64,000 nucleotides of DNA from an uncultured Bacteroidia bacterium (GCA_943788195.1 CALSPH010000002.1:329054-393053), one strand, 5' to 3'; counted from the stretch's first letter, positions 13,873 to 23,287 are shown. Notes: a model not told the origin generated them from the letters alone. Program-made: numbers and translations.

Positions 13873-16053
13873 CTAATCACTCTGCAAATGATCTTCAAAA
13901 TACTGGGTAATCTTGCCCATGAGATGCAACCGATCTTTACCTCTTACATTATGCGGATGGCCGGGATATACAAAATAGTCCAAGTTAATGTTGTTGGCAT
14001 CTACAGCAGATTTAACATACAATAAACTGTGCTGCCAAAGAACCACCGGATCATCCGTTCCATGTATCATCAATAGACGCCCTTTAAGGTTGCCTACGTA
14101 TTGCAGTAAACTATTCTTAGCAAAACCTACATCATTCTCCTCAGGGGTGTCCATATAGCGTTCTGTGTACATGATTTCGTAATAGTTCCAATCAATCACT
14201 GGTCCTCCTGCTACACCTACTTGATAAGCCTCTGGATGCCGAGTCATTAAACTTGTCGTCATAAATCCACCAAAACTCCAGCCATGCACTCCCATTCTTG
14301 TGGTATCCACATAATGAAGTGACTTTAAGTATTGAACACCTGCCAGTTGATCTTCTAATTCTAAGTCCCCTACTTTGGCATGAATGGCACTCTCAAATTC
14401 AAAACCACGGTTCTTACTCCCTCGGTTATCCATCGTAAATACGATGTACCCTTTTTGAGCCATCATTTGCATCCAGTAATTGGAACCTCCCAAAAATCGA
14501 TTGGTGATCATTTGTGCATGCGGCCCACCGTAGACATAGGTTATAACTGGATACTTCTTGGTTGAGTCAAAGTTTGGAGGTGTAATCATACGGCTGTAAA
14601 ATTCCGTTCCGTTCGCCTTGATTTTGAATATGCGGGTATTTCCCAATTTATAATCAGCCAAAGGGTTCTTTGCATTATGTAAAATTTTCTTAATTTCCCC
14701 ATCCACATCAATAATTTGTGTACGATTGGGAACATCCATGCTACTGAACATATCAATCCAAAGCGTAAAATCTTCATTGGGTATGCAGTAATGATTTCCG
14801 CTCTCTTTCGTTATAGAACTGGTGGTTTCATTCACTGCATCAACATGATAATAGTGAGTTTCTAAGGCACTCTTTTTTGTAGCCGTAAAGTAAAGTTCCT
14901 TTACTTCTTTGGTTAAATATGGCAGGTCCTTATCTTGGCCCACGATACCCGTTACCATCCAATTCCCTTGGGTAATCTGCTTTTTCAGTTTCCCGTTTTT
15001 GTACAAATAAATGTGATTGAATCCATCACGCTCGCTTTGCCAATAGTAACATCCTTCTTCCCCATTCTGATATAATGCAGGGTTTTCAGGTTCAACATAT
15101 CTGCTATCGGTTTCTTTAAAATGTGTTTTTACCTTTGCTCCGGTAGCTCCATTATACTCCTCCAGCTCCATTTTATTTTGTGCTCGATTTAAACGCGCAA
15201 TCAATACATTCTTTTCATCCGGTGTCCAAGCGATATTCGTGAGATAGGTTTCTGGGTCTCCACCCGTTTTTAAATAAACTGTGGTTCCATTCTTCACGTT
15301 ATAAACACCTACCGTCACATGATGACTTTTAGCACCTGCCACAGGATATTTTATGGTTCTCATAGAGGCTGGGGTATCTTTCAAGTTGTAAATGGGATAA
15401 TCGGTTACCATCGTTTCATCCATCCGATAAAAAGCTAAACTGGAACCATTTTTACTCCAAAAAAGACCACCCATAATGCCAAACTCATTTCGATGTACTG
15501 CCTGGCCATATACGATTCCTTTACCACCATCTGCGGTTACTTGTGAAGCCGCTTCATCCAAGTGCTTTACGAATATATTGTCATCTTTAACATAAGCTAG
15601 GTTTTTGCTCTTACGGTGAAAATCCATCGCTTGAGCGGAAGGGAAAGTCATAAATTTTGTCGCTTTTTTGGTTTCCAAATTGTAGTGGTATTCCACTTTT
15701 TTATGGATAAACGACATGGTATTCTTATCCTCAAATGTGATTCTTGGCAAACTTTTTAGAGTGTCTCCAATTCCTAGTGCAGCTGCATTTGCAAAGGCTT
15801 TAAAATCAAAGGTGGTATCTGTAGTCTTTGCATCCACATTATAAAAGATCAATTTATTCCGTTGATCTGGTTGAACGTAAAAAGCGGTGTTCGTTCCTTT
15901 TACCCAACCCATTTGAGATAAGCGTTGCGGCCTTAGGCTTCTGTTTAAAACTGCATCGTTAAGAGTTAATTGTTTGTTCTGTGCTTGAGTGGAGCCAGCT
16001 ATGCTGAGCAACATAATTGCACAAATTGCAGTAATGTGGTTTCTTATTTCCAT
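13873..16053 (-). CDS. S9 family (dipeptidyl-peptidase IV-like) serine peptidase, exported
   Basis: At 726 residues it has the length of DPP IV. A signal peptide (MEIRNHITAICAIMLLSIAGSTQA) precedes the beta-propeller DPPIV_N domain (about 100-450). The C-terminal alpha/beta-hydrolase holds the catalytic Ser in GWSFGGFMT, the Asp in HGTDDPVV and the His in YPGHPHN. The family releases dipeptides, usually after proline, in the periplasm. Its start overlaps the end of gldD by 10 bases, so it is the last gene of the mutY-ssb-gldE-gldD unit. A copy of its last 12 codons lies 2 kb away at 11860-11895. Confidence 0.93.
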   Translation of the reverse strand: MEIRNHITAICAIMLLSIAGSTQAQNKQLTLNDAVLNRSLRPQRLSQMGWVKGTNTAFYVQPDQRNKLIFYNVDAKTTDTTFDFKAFANAAALGIGDTLKSLPRITFEDKNTMSFIHKKVEYHYNLETKKATKFMTFPSAQAMDFHRKSKNLAYVKDDNIFVKHLDEAASQVTADGGKGIVYGQAVHRNEFGIMGGLFWSKNGSSLAFYRMDETMVTDYPIYNLKDTPASMRTIKYPVAGAKSHHVTVGVYNVKNGTTVYLKTGGDPETYLTNIAWTPDEKNVLIARLNRAQNKMELEEYNGATGAKVKTHFKETDSRYVEPENPALYQNGEEGCYYWQSERDGFNHIYLYKNGKLKKQITQGNWMVTGIVGQDKDLPYLTKEVKELYFTATKKSALETHYYHVDAVNETTSSITKESGNHYCIPNEDFTLWIDMFSSMDVPNRTQIIDVDGEIKKILHNAKNPLADYKLGNTRIFKIKANGTEFYSRMITPPNFDSTKKYPVITYVYGGPHAQMITNRFLGGSNYWMQMMAQKGYIVFTMDNRGSKNRGFEFESAIHAKVGDLELEDQLAGVQYLKSLHYVDTTRMGVHGWSFGGFMTTSLMTRHPEAYQVGVAGGPVIDWNYYEIMYTERYMDTPEENDVGFAKNSLLQYVGNLKGRLLMIHGTDDPVVLWQHSLLYVKSAVDANNINLDYFVYPGHPHNVRGKDRLHLMGKITQYFEDHLQSD

Positions 16054-16643
16054 TGAAAAGTATTGATTAAATGCTCTATATCCTCTTTTACGAACTGATA
16101 TACAGGCAAAATGCTATCGGGAACTGTTTTCTTGTTAAAGTACAATGCAGCCCTAAAAAAATGCTTGGAACTATCAGTAAGATAAAAATTTAAATTGGTT
16201 GCTGTGTTGCCTTCAATGAGATACATATTTCCGTAAATATGATCTGCTTCCCTACTCATTTCTATCGTTTGAATATCATCTGCCTTAAAAGAATGCTCAA
16301 AGGCCAATCTCCGAGTTTCTTCCCGCAAATCATCTAAGTCTTTCATATTATTAAGTGATGAATAGCTAAGGTGCAGTGTAGCATTAAATGGAGTGAAATT
16401 TAGATTTTTCCAATATCGCTCATCGCTATTCACGGTAAACTTACTCTCTTGAGTAGAAACCAACTTGCTGTAGACAGGCTGCTCAAACTGATAAGGTAAA
16501 CCCTCCTCAGTTAACTTATATTCATGCTCTGGGTAAAAAATGCGCGGATAAACTGGTGGCTTGGGCACTTGAACATCGCTGTTGCAAGCGCAAACCAATA
16601 TTAAAAGGATAATTAGCTTATTTGCCGTCTTCAGATGACCCAT
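16044..16643 (-). CDS. gldD: Gliding motility lipoprotein GldD
   Basis: This 199-residue lipoprotein has the lipobox LVCAC near residue 20 and the GldD hallmark near the mature N-terminus: PKPPVYPRIFYPEHEYKL, then LPYQFEQPVYSKL. GldD is needed for gliding and T9SS function in Flavobacterium, although homologues also occur in non-gliding Bacteroidota. The ATG overlaps the 3' end of gldE by 26 bases and the stop overlaps the peptidase start, so all three are translationally linked. The gldE-gldD order is conserved in the phylum. Confidence 0.9.
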   Translation of the reverse strand: MGHLKTANKLIILLILVCACNSDVQVPKPPVYPRIFYPEHEYKLTEEGLPYQFEQPVYSKLVSTQESKFTVNSDERYWKNLNFTPFNATLHLSYSSLNNMKDLDDLREETRRLAFEHSFKADDIQTIEMSREADHIYGNMYLIEGNTATNLNFYLTDSSKHFFRAALYFNKKTVPDSILPVYQFVKEDIEHLINTFQWK

Positions 16644-17943
16644 TAATCTCTAGTTTAATTCTATTTAGTTTTCTGTTATTGGCACTTTCCACAGTAAAAA
16701 CCAGGTTTTCATGTTTGATCTCCTCGCCCTTAACAGGTATTGATCCAGATATTTCCATTAACAAACCAGCCAAGGTATCTGCCTCATCCGCATGTTTACC
16801 AAATATCGAAACGTCCAATTTAGCAATGGCACACACGTCCATTAACATCGTCTGGGCATCAAAAATAAAACGGTGTTCGTCCAGCTTAGAATAATTGATA
16901 TTGACTTCATCAAACTCATCCATTATTTCGCCAAAGACTTGTTCTAAAATATCTTCCATGGTAACCAGGCCTTCTGTACCGCCAAACTCGTCCACTACGA
17001 TAGCCATGTGAATTCGTTTCTCTTGAAACTCTGCCAACAAATCATCGATACGTTTTTTCTCTGGAACAAATAATGCAGGCCGGATCAGTTTTTTCCAGTC
17101 AAAATCTTCCTCCGCATCTGCATGCTGCAGTAAATCTTTTACATAAATAATTCCTTTAACATCATCCATGTTTTCGCCAATGACCGGGACCCGTGAGAAT
17201 CCTTTTTCATTTGCAAAACGGAGGACATTAAATGAAACTTCATTGATATCTAATGCTTCAATTTCTGTGCGCGAAGTCATAATCTGACTAGCAGATAAAC
17301 TGCCGAATTTTATGATACTTTTTAGAATTTCTTTCTCCTCTTTAGGCGCTTCCTCGTCAGAGGTGATATCAATGGCATGGGTAAGCTCATCGATACTCAC
17401 ATTATTGATTTGCTTTTTAAACCGGTCATCCAAAACGGTTGTCATACGCACCATAATCCCGACAACAGGACTCAACATTTTACTCAAAAACAGAAGAATG
17501 GGCGAAACCTTCACCCCAAAACTAACATTGTTTGCTGTGGCATAAATCTTGGGAATTAATTCCCCGAATACAAGCAACAGAATAGTTTCTGCTAAAATTT
17601 GGACTAACTTTTTACTAAAGTCAGAACCAAGGGTAATATATCGCTCGATAAAACGCGCAGCGATTAAAACAAAGGCGACATTTACCGTATTATTCGTTAA
17701 TAAAATAGTTGCCAATATTCTTTTTGGCATCTCAAGAACTCGATTCAGTTGCGTTTTTGGTTTTCCCTCATCAAGTGATTCTACTTCTGACCTTGATATG
17801 CTATAAATTGCACTTTCTGACCCTGATATTATTGCTGAAAAAAGAAGAAGAACAATTATTGCAACGAGCGATAGCACCAAGCTCAAAACATCAATTTGGA
17901 GCGGTGCTAAAAAAATGAACGGTTCACCTGCAATATCTGTCAT
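16618..17943 (-). CDS. gldE: Gliding motility-associated protein GldE (CNNM/CBS/CorC domains)
   Basis: The 441-residue protein has an N-terminal CNNM/DUF21 membrane domain with about four helices (residues 15-200), then two CBS domains (about 205-335, with IMTSRTEIEALD and VVDEFGGTEGLVTMEDILE) and a C-terminal CorC/HlyC transporter-associated domain. This is the hemolysin-C/CorC-like architecture, and the position between ssb and gldD identifies it as GldE. It may handle Mg2+ or another ion; its exact role in gliding is not known. The gap to ssb is 7 bases. Confidence 0.9.
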   Translation of the reverse strand: MTDIAGEPFIFLAPLQIDVLSLVLSLVAIIVLLLFSAIISGSESAIYSISRSEVESLDEGKPKTQLNRVLEMPKRILATILLTNNTVNVAFVLIAARFIERYITLGSDFSKKLVQILAETILLLVFGELIPKIYATANNVSFGVKVSPILLFLSKMLSPVVGIMVRMTTVLDDRFKKQINNVSIDELTHAIDITSDEEAPKEEKEILKSIIKFGSLSASQIMTSRTEIEALDINEVSFNVLRFANEKGFSRVPVIGENMDDVKGIIYVKDLLQHADAEEDFDWKKLIRPALFVPEKKRIDDLLAEFQEKRIHMAIVVDEFGGTEGLVTMEDILEQVFGEIMDEFDEVNINYSKLDEHRFIFDAQTMLMDVCAIAKLDVSIFGKHADEADTLAGLLMEISGSIPVKGEEIKHENLVFTVESANNRKLNRIKLEINGSSEDGK

Positions 17944-17950
17944 TGGTTGA

Positions 17951-18421
17951 TTAGAAAGGAAGGTCGTCTTCCATTTCGTTATGCGAATTATTCAAATCGT
18001 TTGAACCTGCAGTTTCGGTTTTAACAGGACTTGATTGTGGAGCTTGACTACGCTCTACGTTACCACCATCATTCGTAGTTGAAGGCCTTCCACCCAGCAT
18101 TTGCATGGATCTGGCACGTATTACAACACGAGATCTTGGCTCATTGGTATCTTTAGTAGTCCATTTTTCTGTTTTTAGCTGGCCTTCTATATAGACTGAG
18201 TCGCCTTTCTTTAAGTATTGCTCGGATACTTTAGCAAGGGCATCCCATAATTCAATATTATGCCATTCGGTATTAGTTACTTTCTCACCTTGCCGATTGG
18301 TATACGTTTCACTAGTAGCAATGGAAAAATTTGCAACTGCTCTTTGATTGTCTAAATATCTTACCTCAGGATCTTTACCTAAATTTCCGATTAGTATTAC
18401 TTTGTTAACTGCTCCTGCCAT
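17951..18421 (-). CDS. ssb: Single-stranded DNA-binding protein
   Basis: This 156-residue protein has an N-terminal OB fold (residues 1-110: NKVILIGNLGKDPEVRYL, then TEWHNIELWDALAKV) and a disordered linker rich in Asn, Ser and Gln. It ends in the acidic tip EMEDDLPF that recruits repair and replication enzymes. The start overlaps the 3' end of mutY by 25 bases, so the two are coupled. The order mutY-ssb-gldE-gldD is typical of Bacteroidota. Confidence 0.96.
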   Translation of the reverse strand: MAGAVNKVILIGNLGKDPEVRYLDNQRAVANFSIATSETYTNRQGEKVTNTEWHNIELWDALAKVSEQYLKKGDSVYIEGQLKTEKWTTKDTNEPRSRVVIRARSMQMLGGRPSTTNDGGNVERSQAPQSSPVKTETAGSNDLNNSHNEMEDDLPF

Positions 18422-19413
18422 GCTTTTATCATTTTATTCATTAGTTGGTGGGTTGGATAAGCGCTTCCTATCTCTCCCAACGCTACTTCAAATATACCTT
18501 TATTTTGGCTCAATCTTGAAGGTATTTTATTTACTTTCCACAACTTTGCCTCAATGCGTTGATGGCTTAATTGATGCTGAAAAGTCCCAATCAGCGTAGC
18601 ATTACTTTCAACTTTTGAATTTACCGATTCCTCCATTGGAAATTCATATAAATTTTGCCAAATTCCTTTGCTATTTCTATGCACAAGGGATAGCTGATCT
18701 TGATTTTGGCTTAAGTAATAGTTGAAATATTTTTGACTTACTTTAGTACGTGTTGATTTGAACGGGATTCTGTTAACAAGTCCCTCCTTTTTCGCTTGGC
18801 AATTCATGGCAAGGACACAACTATCGCACTTGGTGAGTTTAGGGGTACATATTTGCGACCCCATTTCCATAATGGCTTGATTGAAAAGGTCTGGTTTAAA
18901 CCCTTGGATTTCTTCTTGAACATAGGTGTTGATGCTGCGTAAGGTTGCCCCTTTATTAACTGGCTCCTGAATGCCTAGGTAACGTGAAACCAAACGAATG
19001 ACATTGCCATCCACCACCGCCACCGATTCTTCAAAAGCAAAAGATGCGATTGCAGCCGCAGTGTATGGACCAATACCAGGAAGTTGAAGCAATTGAGCAT
19101 AGGTTGAAGGAAAAAAACCACCAAAATCTCGCTGTACTAACCGAGCGCATTTATGCATATTTCTTGCCCGCGAATAGTACCCCAAGCCTTGCCAAAGTTT
19201 TAGTATATCGGTCTCTTCTGCATTCGCAAAACCGTTTAAGTCAGGATAATGCTTTATGAATTTCTCATAGTAAGGCAACCCTTGAGATACTCTTGTTTGT
19301 TGCAAAATAATTTCAGATAGCCATATCCGATATGGATCCTTGGTTTCACGCCAAGGCAGACTTCGCCCATTTTCAGAATACCAGCCAATTATTTCATTTG
19401 AAAAAAAGCTCAA
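18397..19413 (-). CDS. mutY: A/G-specific adenine glycosylase
   Basis: MutY removes adenine mispaired with 8-oxoguanine. The 338-residue protein shows the catalytic Glu helix (WLSEIILQQTRV), the helix-hairpin-helix LPGIGPYTAAAI followed by the Asp in VVDGNVIRL, and the four Cys of the iron-sulfur loop spaced C-x6-C-x2-C-x5-C (CTPKLTKCDSCVLAMNC). A C-terminal NUDIX-like domain recognises oxoG. The start is a TTG at 19413 (residues MSFFSNEIIGWY), since no ATG lies before the conserved WR motif. It leads the unit down to the S9 peptidase and is divergent from hup. Confidence 0.95.
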   Translation of the reverse strand: MSFFSNEIIGWYSENGRSLPWRETKDPYRIWLSEIILQQTRVSQGLPYYEKFIKHYPDLNGFANAEETDILKLWQGLGYYSRARNMHKCARLVQRDFGGFFPSTYAQLLQLPGIGPYTAAAIASFAFEESVAVVDGNVIRLVSRYLGIQEPVNKGATLRSINTYVQEEIQGFKPDLFNQAIMEMGSQICTPKLTKCDSCVLAMNCQAKKEGLVNRIPFKSTRTKVSQKYFNYYLSQNQDQLSLVHRNSKGIWQNLYEFPMEESVNSKVESNATLIGTFQHQLSHQRIEAKLWKVNKIPSRLSQNKGIFEVALGEIGSAYPTHQLMNKMIKAWQEQLTK

Positions 19414-19489
19414 GATATTTATTATTTATTTCGTTAAAAACATTATTTATTTGCAGTTGTTCTAATAAAGATTAAAATCTACAAACATT

Positions 19490-19792
19490 ATGACTAAGGC
19501 AGATATTATAAACGAAATAAGCGAAAAAACTGGAATTGAAAAAGTGGTGGTTACACAAACCATAGAAACTTTCTTTAAATCCATGAAAGGAAATATGGTT
19601 AAAGGAAACAATATTTATTTCAGAGGCTTTGGTTCATTTATACTGCAGCACAGAAAAGCAAAAATTGGAAGAAACATTACTAAAAACACTTCAGTGGTCA
19701 TCGATGAACATTTTATTCCAAAATTTAAACCTTCAAAAGATTTTATTGAAGCAGTAAAATCAAGCGAAAGTGTTAAATCTAAACTAAAATAG
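19490..19792 (+). CDS. HU-family DNA-binding protein
   Basis: This 100-residue histone-like protein has the HU/IHF layout: a helical dimer domain (MTKADIINEISEKTGIEKVVV), the signature FRGFGSF, and a beta arm with KIGRN and a C-terminal PSKDFIEAVK. It bends and compacts DNA. A basic tail (SVKSKLK) extends beyond the usual 90-94 residues. The TPR gene follows after 13 bases. Confidence 0.94.
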   Translation: MTKADIINEISEKTGIEKVVVTQTIETFFKSMKGNMVKGNNIYFRGFGSFILQHRKAKIGRNITKNTSVVIDEHFIPKFKPSKDFIEAVKSSESVKSKLK

Positions 19793-19805
19793 TTTCCTTT
19801 GTCTT

Positions 19806-20600
19806 GTGAAAGCGAACAAGACCAAAATATCAATAATAATACTGTCACTTTTTCTAGTGGCAGTTTTTTTTTATTTAAAAGGGCGAAACACAGATACAGC
19901 AACCATCTTGCCTAGAACTGAACCAATTGGACACTCGAAAGCCAAACCATTAGATGAAACCAAATGGTATCGCGTTGCGTATCAAGAGGCTAACGACAGT
20001 TTAAAAACCCTAATACAAAACAGTCCCATTCGTGCTGAAGCTAACCCTGCCAATAAAACAGCTTACCAAAGCATTTTGGCGAAAGCACTTTCTACCGACA
20101 ATTTTGTTATTGCGGGATTTGCTCAAGAAAAAATTGCCGAACTGAATCGCACTGATACAAACTACATGATTGCGGCAGATTTGTTTATTCTGGAAACGGA
20201 AAAAGGCGAAGATCCGGATAAGTCAAGGTTTGCATTAGCTAAAGCAAAACAACTCTATCTAAAAGCAACTGAATTGAACCCAAATAATATACTGGCGAAC
20301 AACAAACTTGCCGTTTCAATCATACAATTAAATGAAGACCCTCCAATGGTTGGAATTGGGTATATTAAGAAGAGCTTATCAATTGACAGTAATGATTTGA
20401 GCACCAACCTTTTGTATGGTCAACTTTTGCTCATGTCAGGTCAAAACGAAAAAGCTATTAAAGTTTATAATAAATTAGTAAATTTGCAGCCCTCTAATGC
20501 AGAGTTTCTATTTAAGTTGAGCGACATTTATGGTCAACTTGGTAATACACAAAAGGCAAAAGAGTTTTTAGATAAAGCAAAGAATTTAAACCAACCATAG
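19806..20600 (+). CDS. Membrane-anchored tetratricopeptide-repeat protein
   Basis: This 264-residue protein has an N-terminal membrane anchor (about residues 7-24) and a periplasmic part with TPR motifs in the second half. The clearest units are near ATELNPNNILANNKLA, YGQLLLMSGQNEKAIKVYNKL and FKLSDIYGQLGNTQKAKEFL. The start is a GTG at 19806. TPR domains scaffold protein complexes; the partner is unknown. It sits between hup and the RNase E/G gene, an arrangement that recurs in Bacteroidota. The 29-codon basic gene begins 2 bases after its stop. Confidence 0.88.
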   Translation: MKANKTKISIIILSLFLVAVFFYLKGRNTDTATILPRTEPIGHSKAKPLDETKWYRVAYQEANDSLKTLIQNSPIRAEANPANKTAYQSILAKALSTDNFVIAGFAQEKIAELNRTDTNYMIAADLFILETEKGEDPDKSRFALAKAKQLYLKATELNPNNILANNKLAVSIIQLNEDPPMVGIGYIKKSLSIDSNDLSTNLLYGQLLLMSGQNEKAIKVYNKLVNLQPSNAEFLFKLSDIYGQLGNTQKAKEFLDKAKNLNQP

Positions 20601-20602
20601 AT

Positions 20603-20692
20603 ATGCCAAGCGGTAAGAAAAGAAAAAGACATAAAATTGCTACCCACAAGAGGAAAAAACGTCTAAGAAAAAATAGACATAAGAAGAAATAA
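20603..20692 (+). CDS. 29-residue very basic protein, AURKAIP1/COX24-like
   Basis: The reading frame MPSGKKRKRHKIATHKRKKR continues with LRKNRHKKK and a TAA. Eighteen of its 29 residues are Lys or Arg, with three His. The pattern KRKRHKI..HKRKKRLRKNRHK resembles the C-terminal AURKAIP1/COX24 domain, known from the mitochondrial ribosomal protein mS38. Similar tiny proteins are annotated in many Bacteroidota. The composition strongly suggests rRNA binding. It lies 2 bases after the TPR gene and 26 bases before the RNase E/G gene. Confidence 0.78.
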   Translation: MPSGKKRKRHKIATHKRKKRLRKNRHKKK

Positions 20693-20718
20693 TTCTTCCT
20701 ATTTAGCAATCCATTAAT

Positions 20719-22281
20719 TTGAGTAAAAACTTATTTATCAATGCAAGTAAAGACACAATAGAGGTCGCTCTTGTCAATGATAAAACATTGTTAGAATACC
20801 ATAAATTCCCCAGGAACAATGTGCTTTCTGTAGGTGACATTTATATGGGCAAGGTAAAAAAAGCTATGCCCACTTTAAATGCTGCTTTCGTAGCTATCGG
20901 TGCTGAAAAGGACGCCTACCTGCCATACTTGGAATTAGGTCCGCATTTCAACTCCGTAAATAAACTGATGCGAATGGGTGTTTCTGGGTTCAAACTGGAC
21001 AACAGGCTAAATCGCTTTAAACCAGAATCATTGCTTGAAAAACAAGGTAAGATTGCGGATGTATTAAAAAAGAATCAAAGTGTAATTGTTCAAATCAGTA
21101 AAGAGCCCATTTCTAATAAAGGGGCAAAAATAACTACTGATCTTTCTTTTGCCGGAAGATTTCTTGTTCTACTCCCTTTCTCAAGTAAAGTTAATATCTC
21201 GAAAAAGATAGGGAACCCTGAAACGAAGAAAAGACTTCGCGAACTGGTCAAAGAGATTAAGCCCAAAAACTTTGGACTCATTATTCGAACCGTTGCTGAA
21301 GATGCCGCAGACAATGATGACATCAGAGCAGACATGGATGAATTGCTAAAAAAATGGGATACCTTCTATACCAATTTAAAAAGCGCTGAACCCACCCGAA
21401 AATTACTATCTGAAGACAATCGATTGCGCTCTCTTTTGCGCGATATGATTAACGAAAGTTATTCGCAAATTGTTTGTAATGACGAATCCATTTACAATGA
21501 TATCAAGAGCTATTTTAAAGCCATTGATCCATCTAAAGAGAACCTCATTAAGCACTTCACTAATAGTAAGGAACGCATATTTGACCATTATGGAATCACC
21601 AAGGCCATAAAAGCATCCTTTGGCAAAACAGTACCTGTTGCAAATGGACCCTATTTAGTAATTGAACATACTGAGGCGCTTCATGTTATAGACGTAAATA
21701 GTGGTAGATCAAAACAACCTGACAAAGGCCGTGAAGAGAATATCGTTGAAATAAATAAGGAAGCGGCAAAAGAGGTAGCACGCCAGTTGCGTTTGAGAGA
21801 CATGGGTGGCATCATTGTTATTGATTTTATTGATTTGAAAGCTCCTAAACACCGCAAGGATGTTTTGGAAACCATGCAAAAAGCAATGTCTGCTGATCGG
21901 GCCAAACATACCATTCTGCCGATGACCAAGTTTGGTCTGATGCAAATTACCCGAGAGCGTGTAAGACCAGAGGTGGTAATTTCTACTACGGAAACATGCA
22001 TTACTTGTAATGGTACAGGAAGAATGGAGAATTCGGTATTAATTGTAGACAAAATAGAGAATGATTTGGAGTACATAATCCAAAATCAAAATCAAAAAGG
22101 ATTAATTGTTACGGTGCATCCTTATATTTATGGTTACCTGAAACATGGATTCATGAATTTATGGAGAAAATGGCAGTGGAAGCTTAAAAGCAAAATGACT
22201 TTGTTGAAAAATGACAAGCTAAACCTAAACCAATACTCGATAGAAAACAAAGAAGGTGAAGCCCTTGTCTTAACTGAATAA
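20719..22281 (+). CDS. rng: Ribonuclease E/G family endoribonuclease
   Basis: This 520-residue protein contains an embedded S1 domain near the N-terminus (VGDIYMGKVKKAMPTLNAAFVAIG). The catalytic Asp pair lies in LHVIDVNSGR and GGIIVIDFIDL, and a zinc-link Cys pair in TCITCNGTG. It processes rRNA and degrades mRNA. The N-terminus begins at a TTG (20719), since no earlier ATG is in frame and MSKNLFINAS matches the family. It is the last gene of the hup-TPR-COX24-like unit and is followed by a hairpin with eight T. Confidence 0.94.
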   Translation: MSKNLFINASKDTIEVALVNDKTLLEYHKFPRNNVLSVGDIYMGKVKKAMPTLNAAFVAIGAEKDAYLPYLELGPHFNSVNKLMRMGVSGFKLDNRLNRFKPESLLEKQGKIADVLKKNQSVIVQISKEPISNKGAKITTDLSFAGRFLVLLPFSSKVNISKKIGNPETKKRLRELVKEIKPKNFGLIIRTVAEDAADNDDIRADMDELLKKWDTFYTNLKSAEPTRKLLSEDNRLRSLLRDMINESYSQIVCNDESIYNDIKSYFKAIDPSKENLIKHFTNSKERIFDHYGITKAIKASFGKTVPVANGPYLVIEHTEALHVIDVNSGRSKQPDKGREENIVEINKEAAKEVARQLRLRDMGGIIVIDFIDLKAPKHRKDVLETMQKAMSADRAKHTILPMTKFGLMQITRERVRPEVVISTTETCITCNGTGRMENSVLIVDKIENDLEYIIQNQNQKGLIVTVHPYIYGYLKHGFMNLWRKWQWKLKSKMTLLKNDKLNLNQYSIENKEGEALVLTE

Positions 22282-22311
22282 GCTCCTATTTCTTTCAAAT
22301 ACGCGATCATC

Positions 22312-22340
22312 ATGACCTGGTTTCTTCGGTCATTTTTTTT
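22312..22340 (+). terminator. Intrinsic terminator after the RNase E/G gene
   Basis: ATGACC (22312-22317) pairs with GGTCAT (22328-22333) around a ten-base loop and runs into a stretch of T. Confidence 0.7.
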
Positions 22341-22412
22341 GTATCCGTTTTTCAATGAGCGTATAAAAGTTTGTATTTGGCAAAACAAAAACGAAAAATA
22401 ATAAAAACTAGC

Positions 22413-23237
22413 ATGAAAAAATTACTATTACTTGCCATTCCTCTATCCATGATGATAGCTTTTGGCGCATGTAAAAAAGAAAAAACAGAGCCAGGTACTG
22501 ATGACACTACGGGTGGAAGCGGCGCTTCAAACGGGCTTGTAGTGGAGCAAGTTAACAATTCATTAATCACTAAAGCTACAGCTACATGGTGCGGTCCTTG
22601 TGGAGCTTGGGGCTGGACATTATACAATGATATCATTACATCAAACAAAACTTCTGCTAAATTTATCAGTCTTTATGCCAGCACAAGTTCTAGCTGGGAC
22701 AACAATCTTTTCTATACCGCTGATGCAGCTGTTTTAGCGCAAGCCTTTGGTATTAAAGGATATCCAACTATGAGTACAAATGGTGTTAACACCATGGAGT
22801 ATTCTTCAAGCGGTGGTATATATACCGCTCAATCAAAGACAAATACAGACAATGCAGCATCTGCTCATAAAAGTGCTACTGTAGTTGCAAACTCAAATCA
22901 TAATTTGACTATTGATGGATCAACAGCCAAGGTTAAAGTTACCACTAAATTCTTTGAGGCAGGAAGCGGAGATTATTATATTGCTGCATACTTAACTGAA
23001 GATAAAGCAAAAAATAGACAAGCTAGTCAAACTGGTGTGGTTGAGCATCATCACGTTTTTAGAGCTTCATTTGCTACTGCTTGGGGTACAAAAATCAGCA
23101 ACACAGGAGCAAATGGAACGGAGAATTTTGACTTTGAAGTTGCTATAGACAACTCTTGGGTTAAGGCTAACCTTGAAGTAGTAACCGTGATTTATAAGAA
23201 AAATGGTGCGAAATACGAATTTGTTAATGCGTATTAA
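22413..23237 (+). CDS. Omp28-related / thioredoxin-like lipoprotein, copy A
   Basis: The ATG at 22413 begins a lipoprotein signal with lipobox IAFGAC. A short acidic/Thr-Gly linker (KKEKTEPGTDDTTGG) leads into a thioredoxin-like domain with the redox motif TWCGPCG. The C-terminal half is the Omp28-type beta domain (DYYIAAYLTEDKAKNRQ, EHHHVFRAS). Omp28 proteins are surface lipoproteins of Bacteroidota; the CGPC motif suggests thiol chemistry or a structural disulfide. Its first 35 codons are almost identical in DNA to those of the next gene, but the mature domains differ strongly. A terminator follows it. Confidence 0.82.
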   Translation: MKKLLLLAIPLSMMIAFGACKKEKTEPGTDDTTGGSGASNGLVVEQVNNSLITKATATWCGPCGAWGWTLYNDIITSNKTSAKFISLYASTSSSWDNNLFYTADAAVLAQAFGIKGYPTMSTNGVNTMEYSSSGGIYTAQSKTNTDNAASAHKSATVVANSNHNLTIDGSTAKVKVTTKFFEAGSGDYYIAAYLTEDKAKNRQASQTGVVEHHHVFRASFATAWGTKISNTGANGTENFDFEVAIDNSWVKANLEVVTVIYKKNGAKYEFVNAY

Positions 23238-23254
23238 AACATCCGAATAATATT

Positions 23255-23287
23255 AAAAAGCCCTTCCAAATGGAAGGGCTTTTTTTA
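23255..23287 (+). terminator. Intrinsic terminator after Omp28-like gene A
   Basis: AGCCCTTCCA (23259-23268) and TGGAAGGGCT (23271-23280) form a perfect ten-pair stem with a two-base gap, flanked by A and T runs. Confidence 0.9.

Noticed and set aside
19414..19489. A promoter for hup in the AT-rich gap before it
   Set aside because: TTTG and TTG words occur, but none pairs with a TAnnTTTG at the correct distance.
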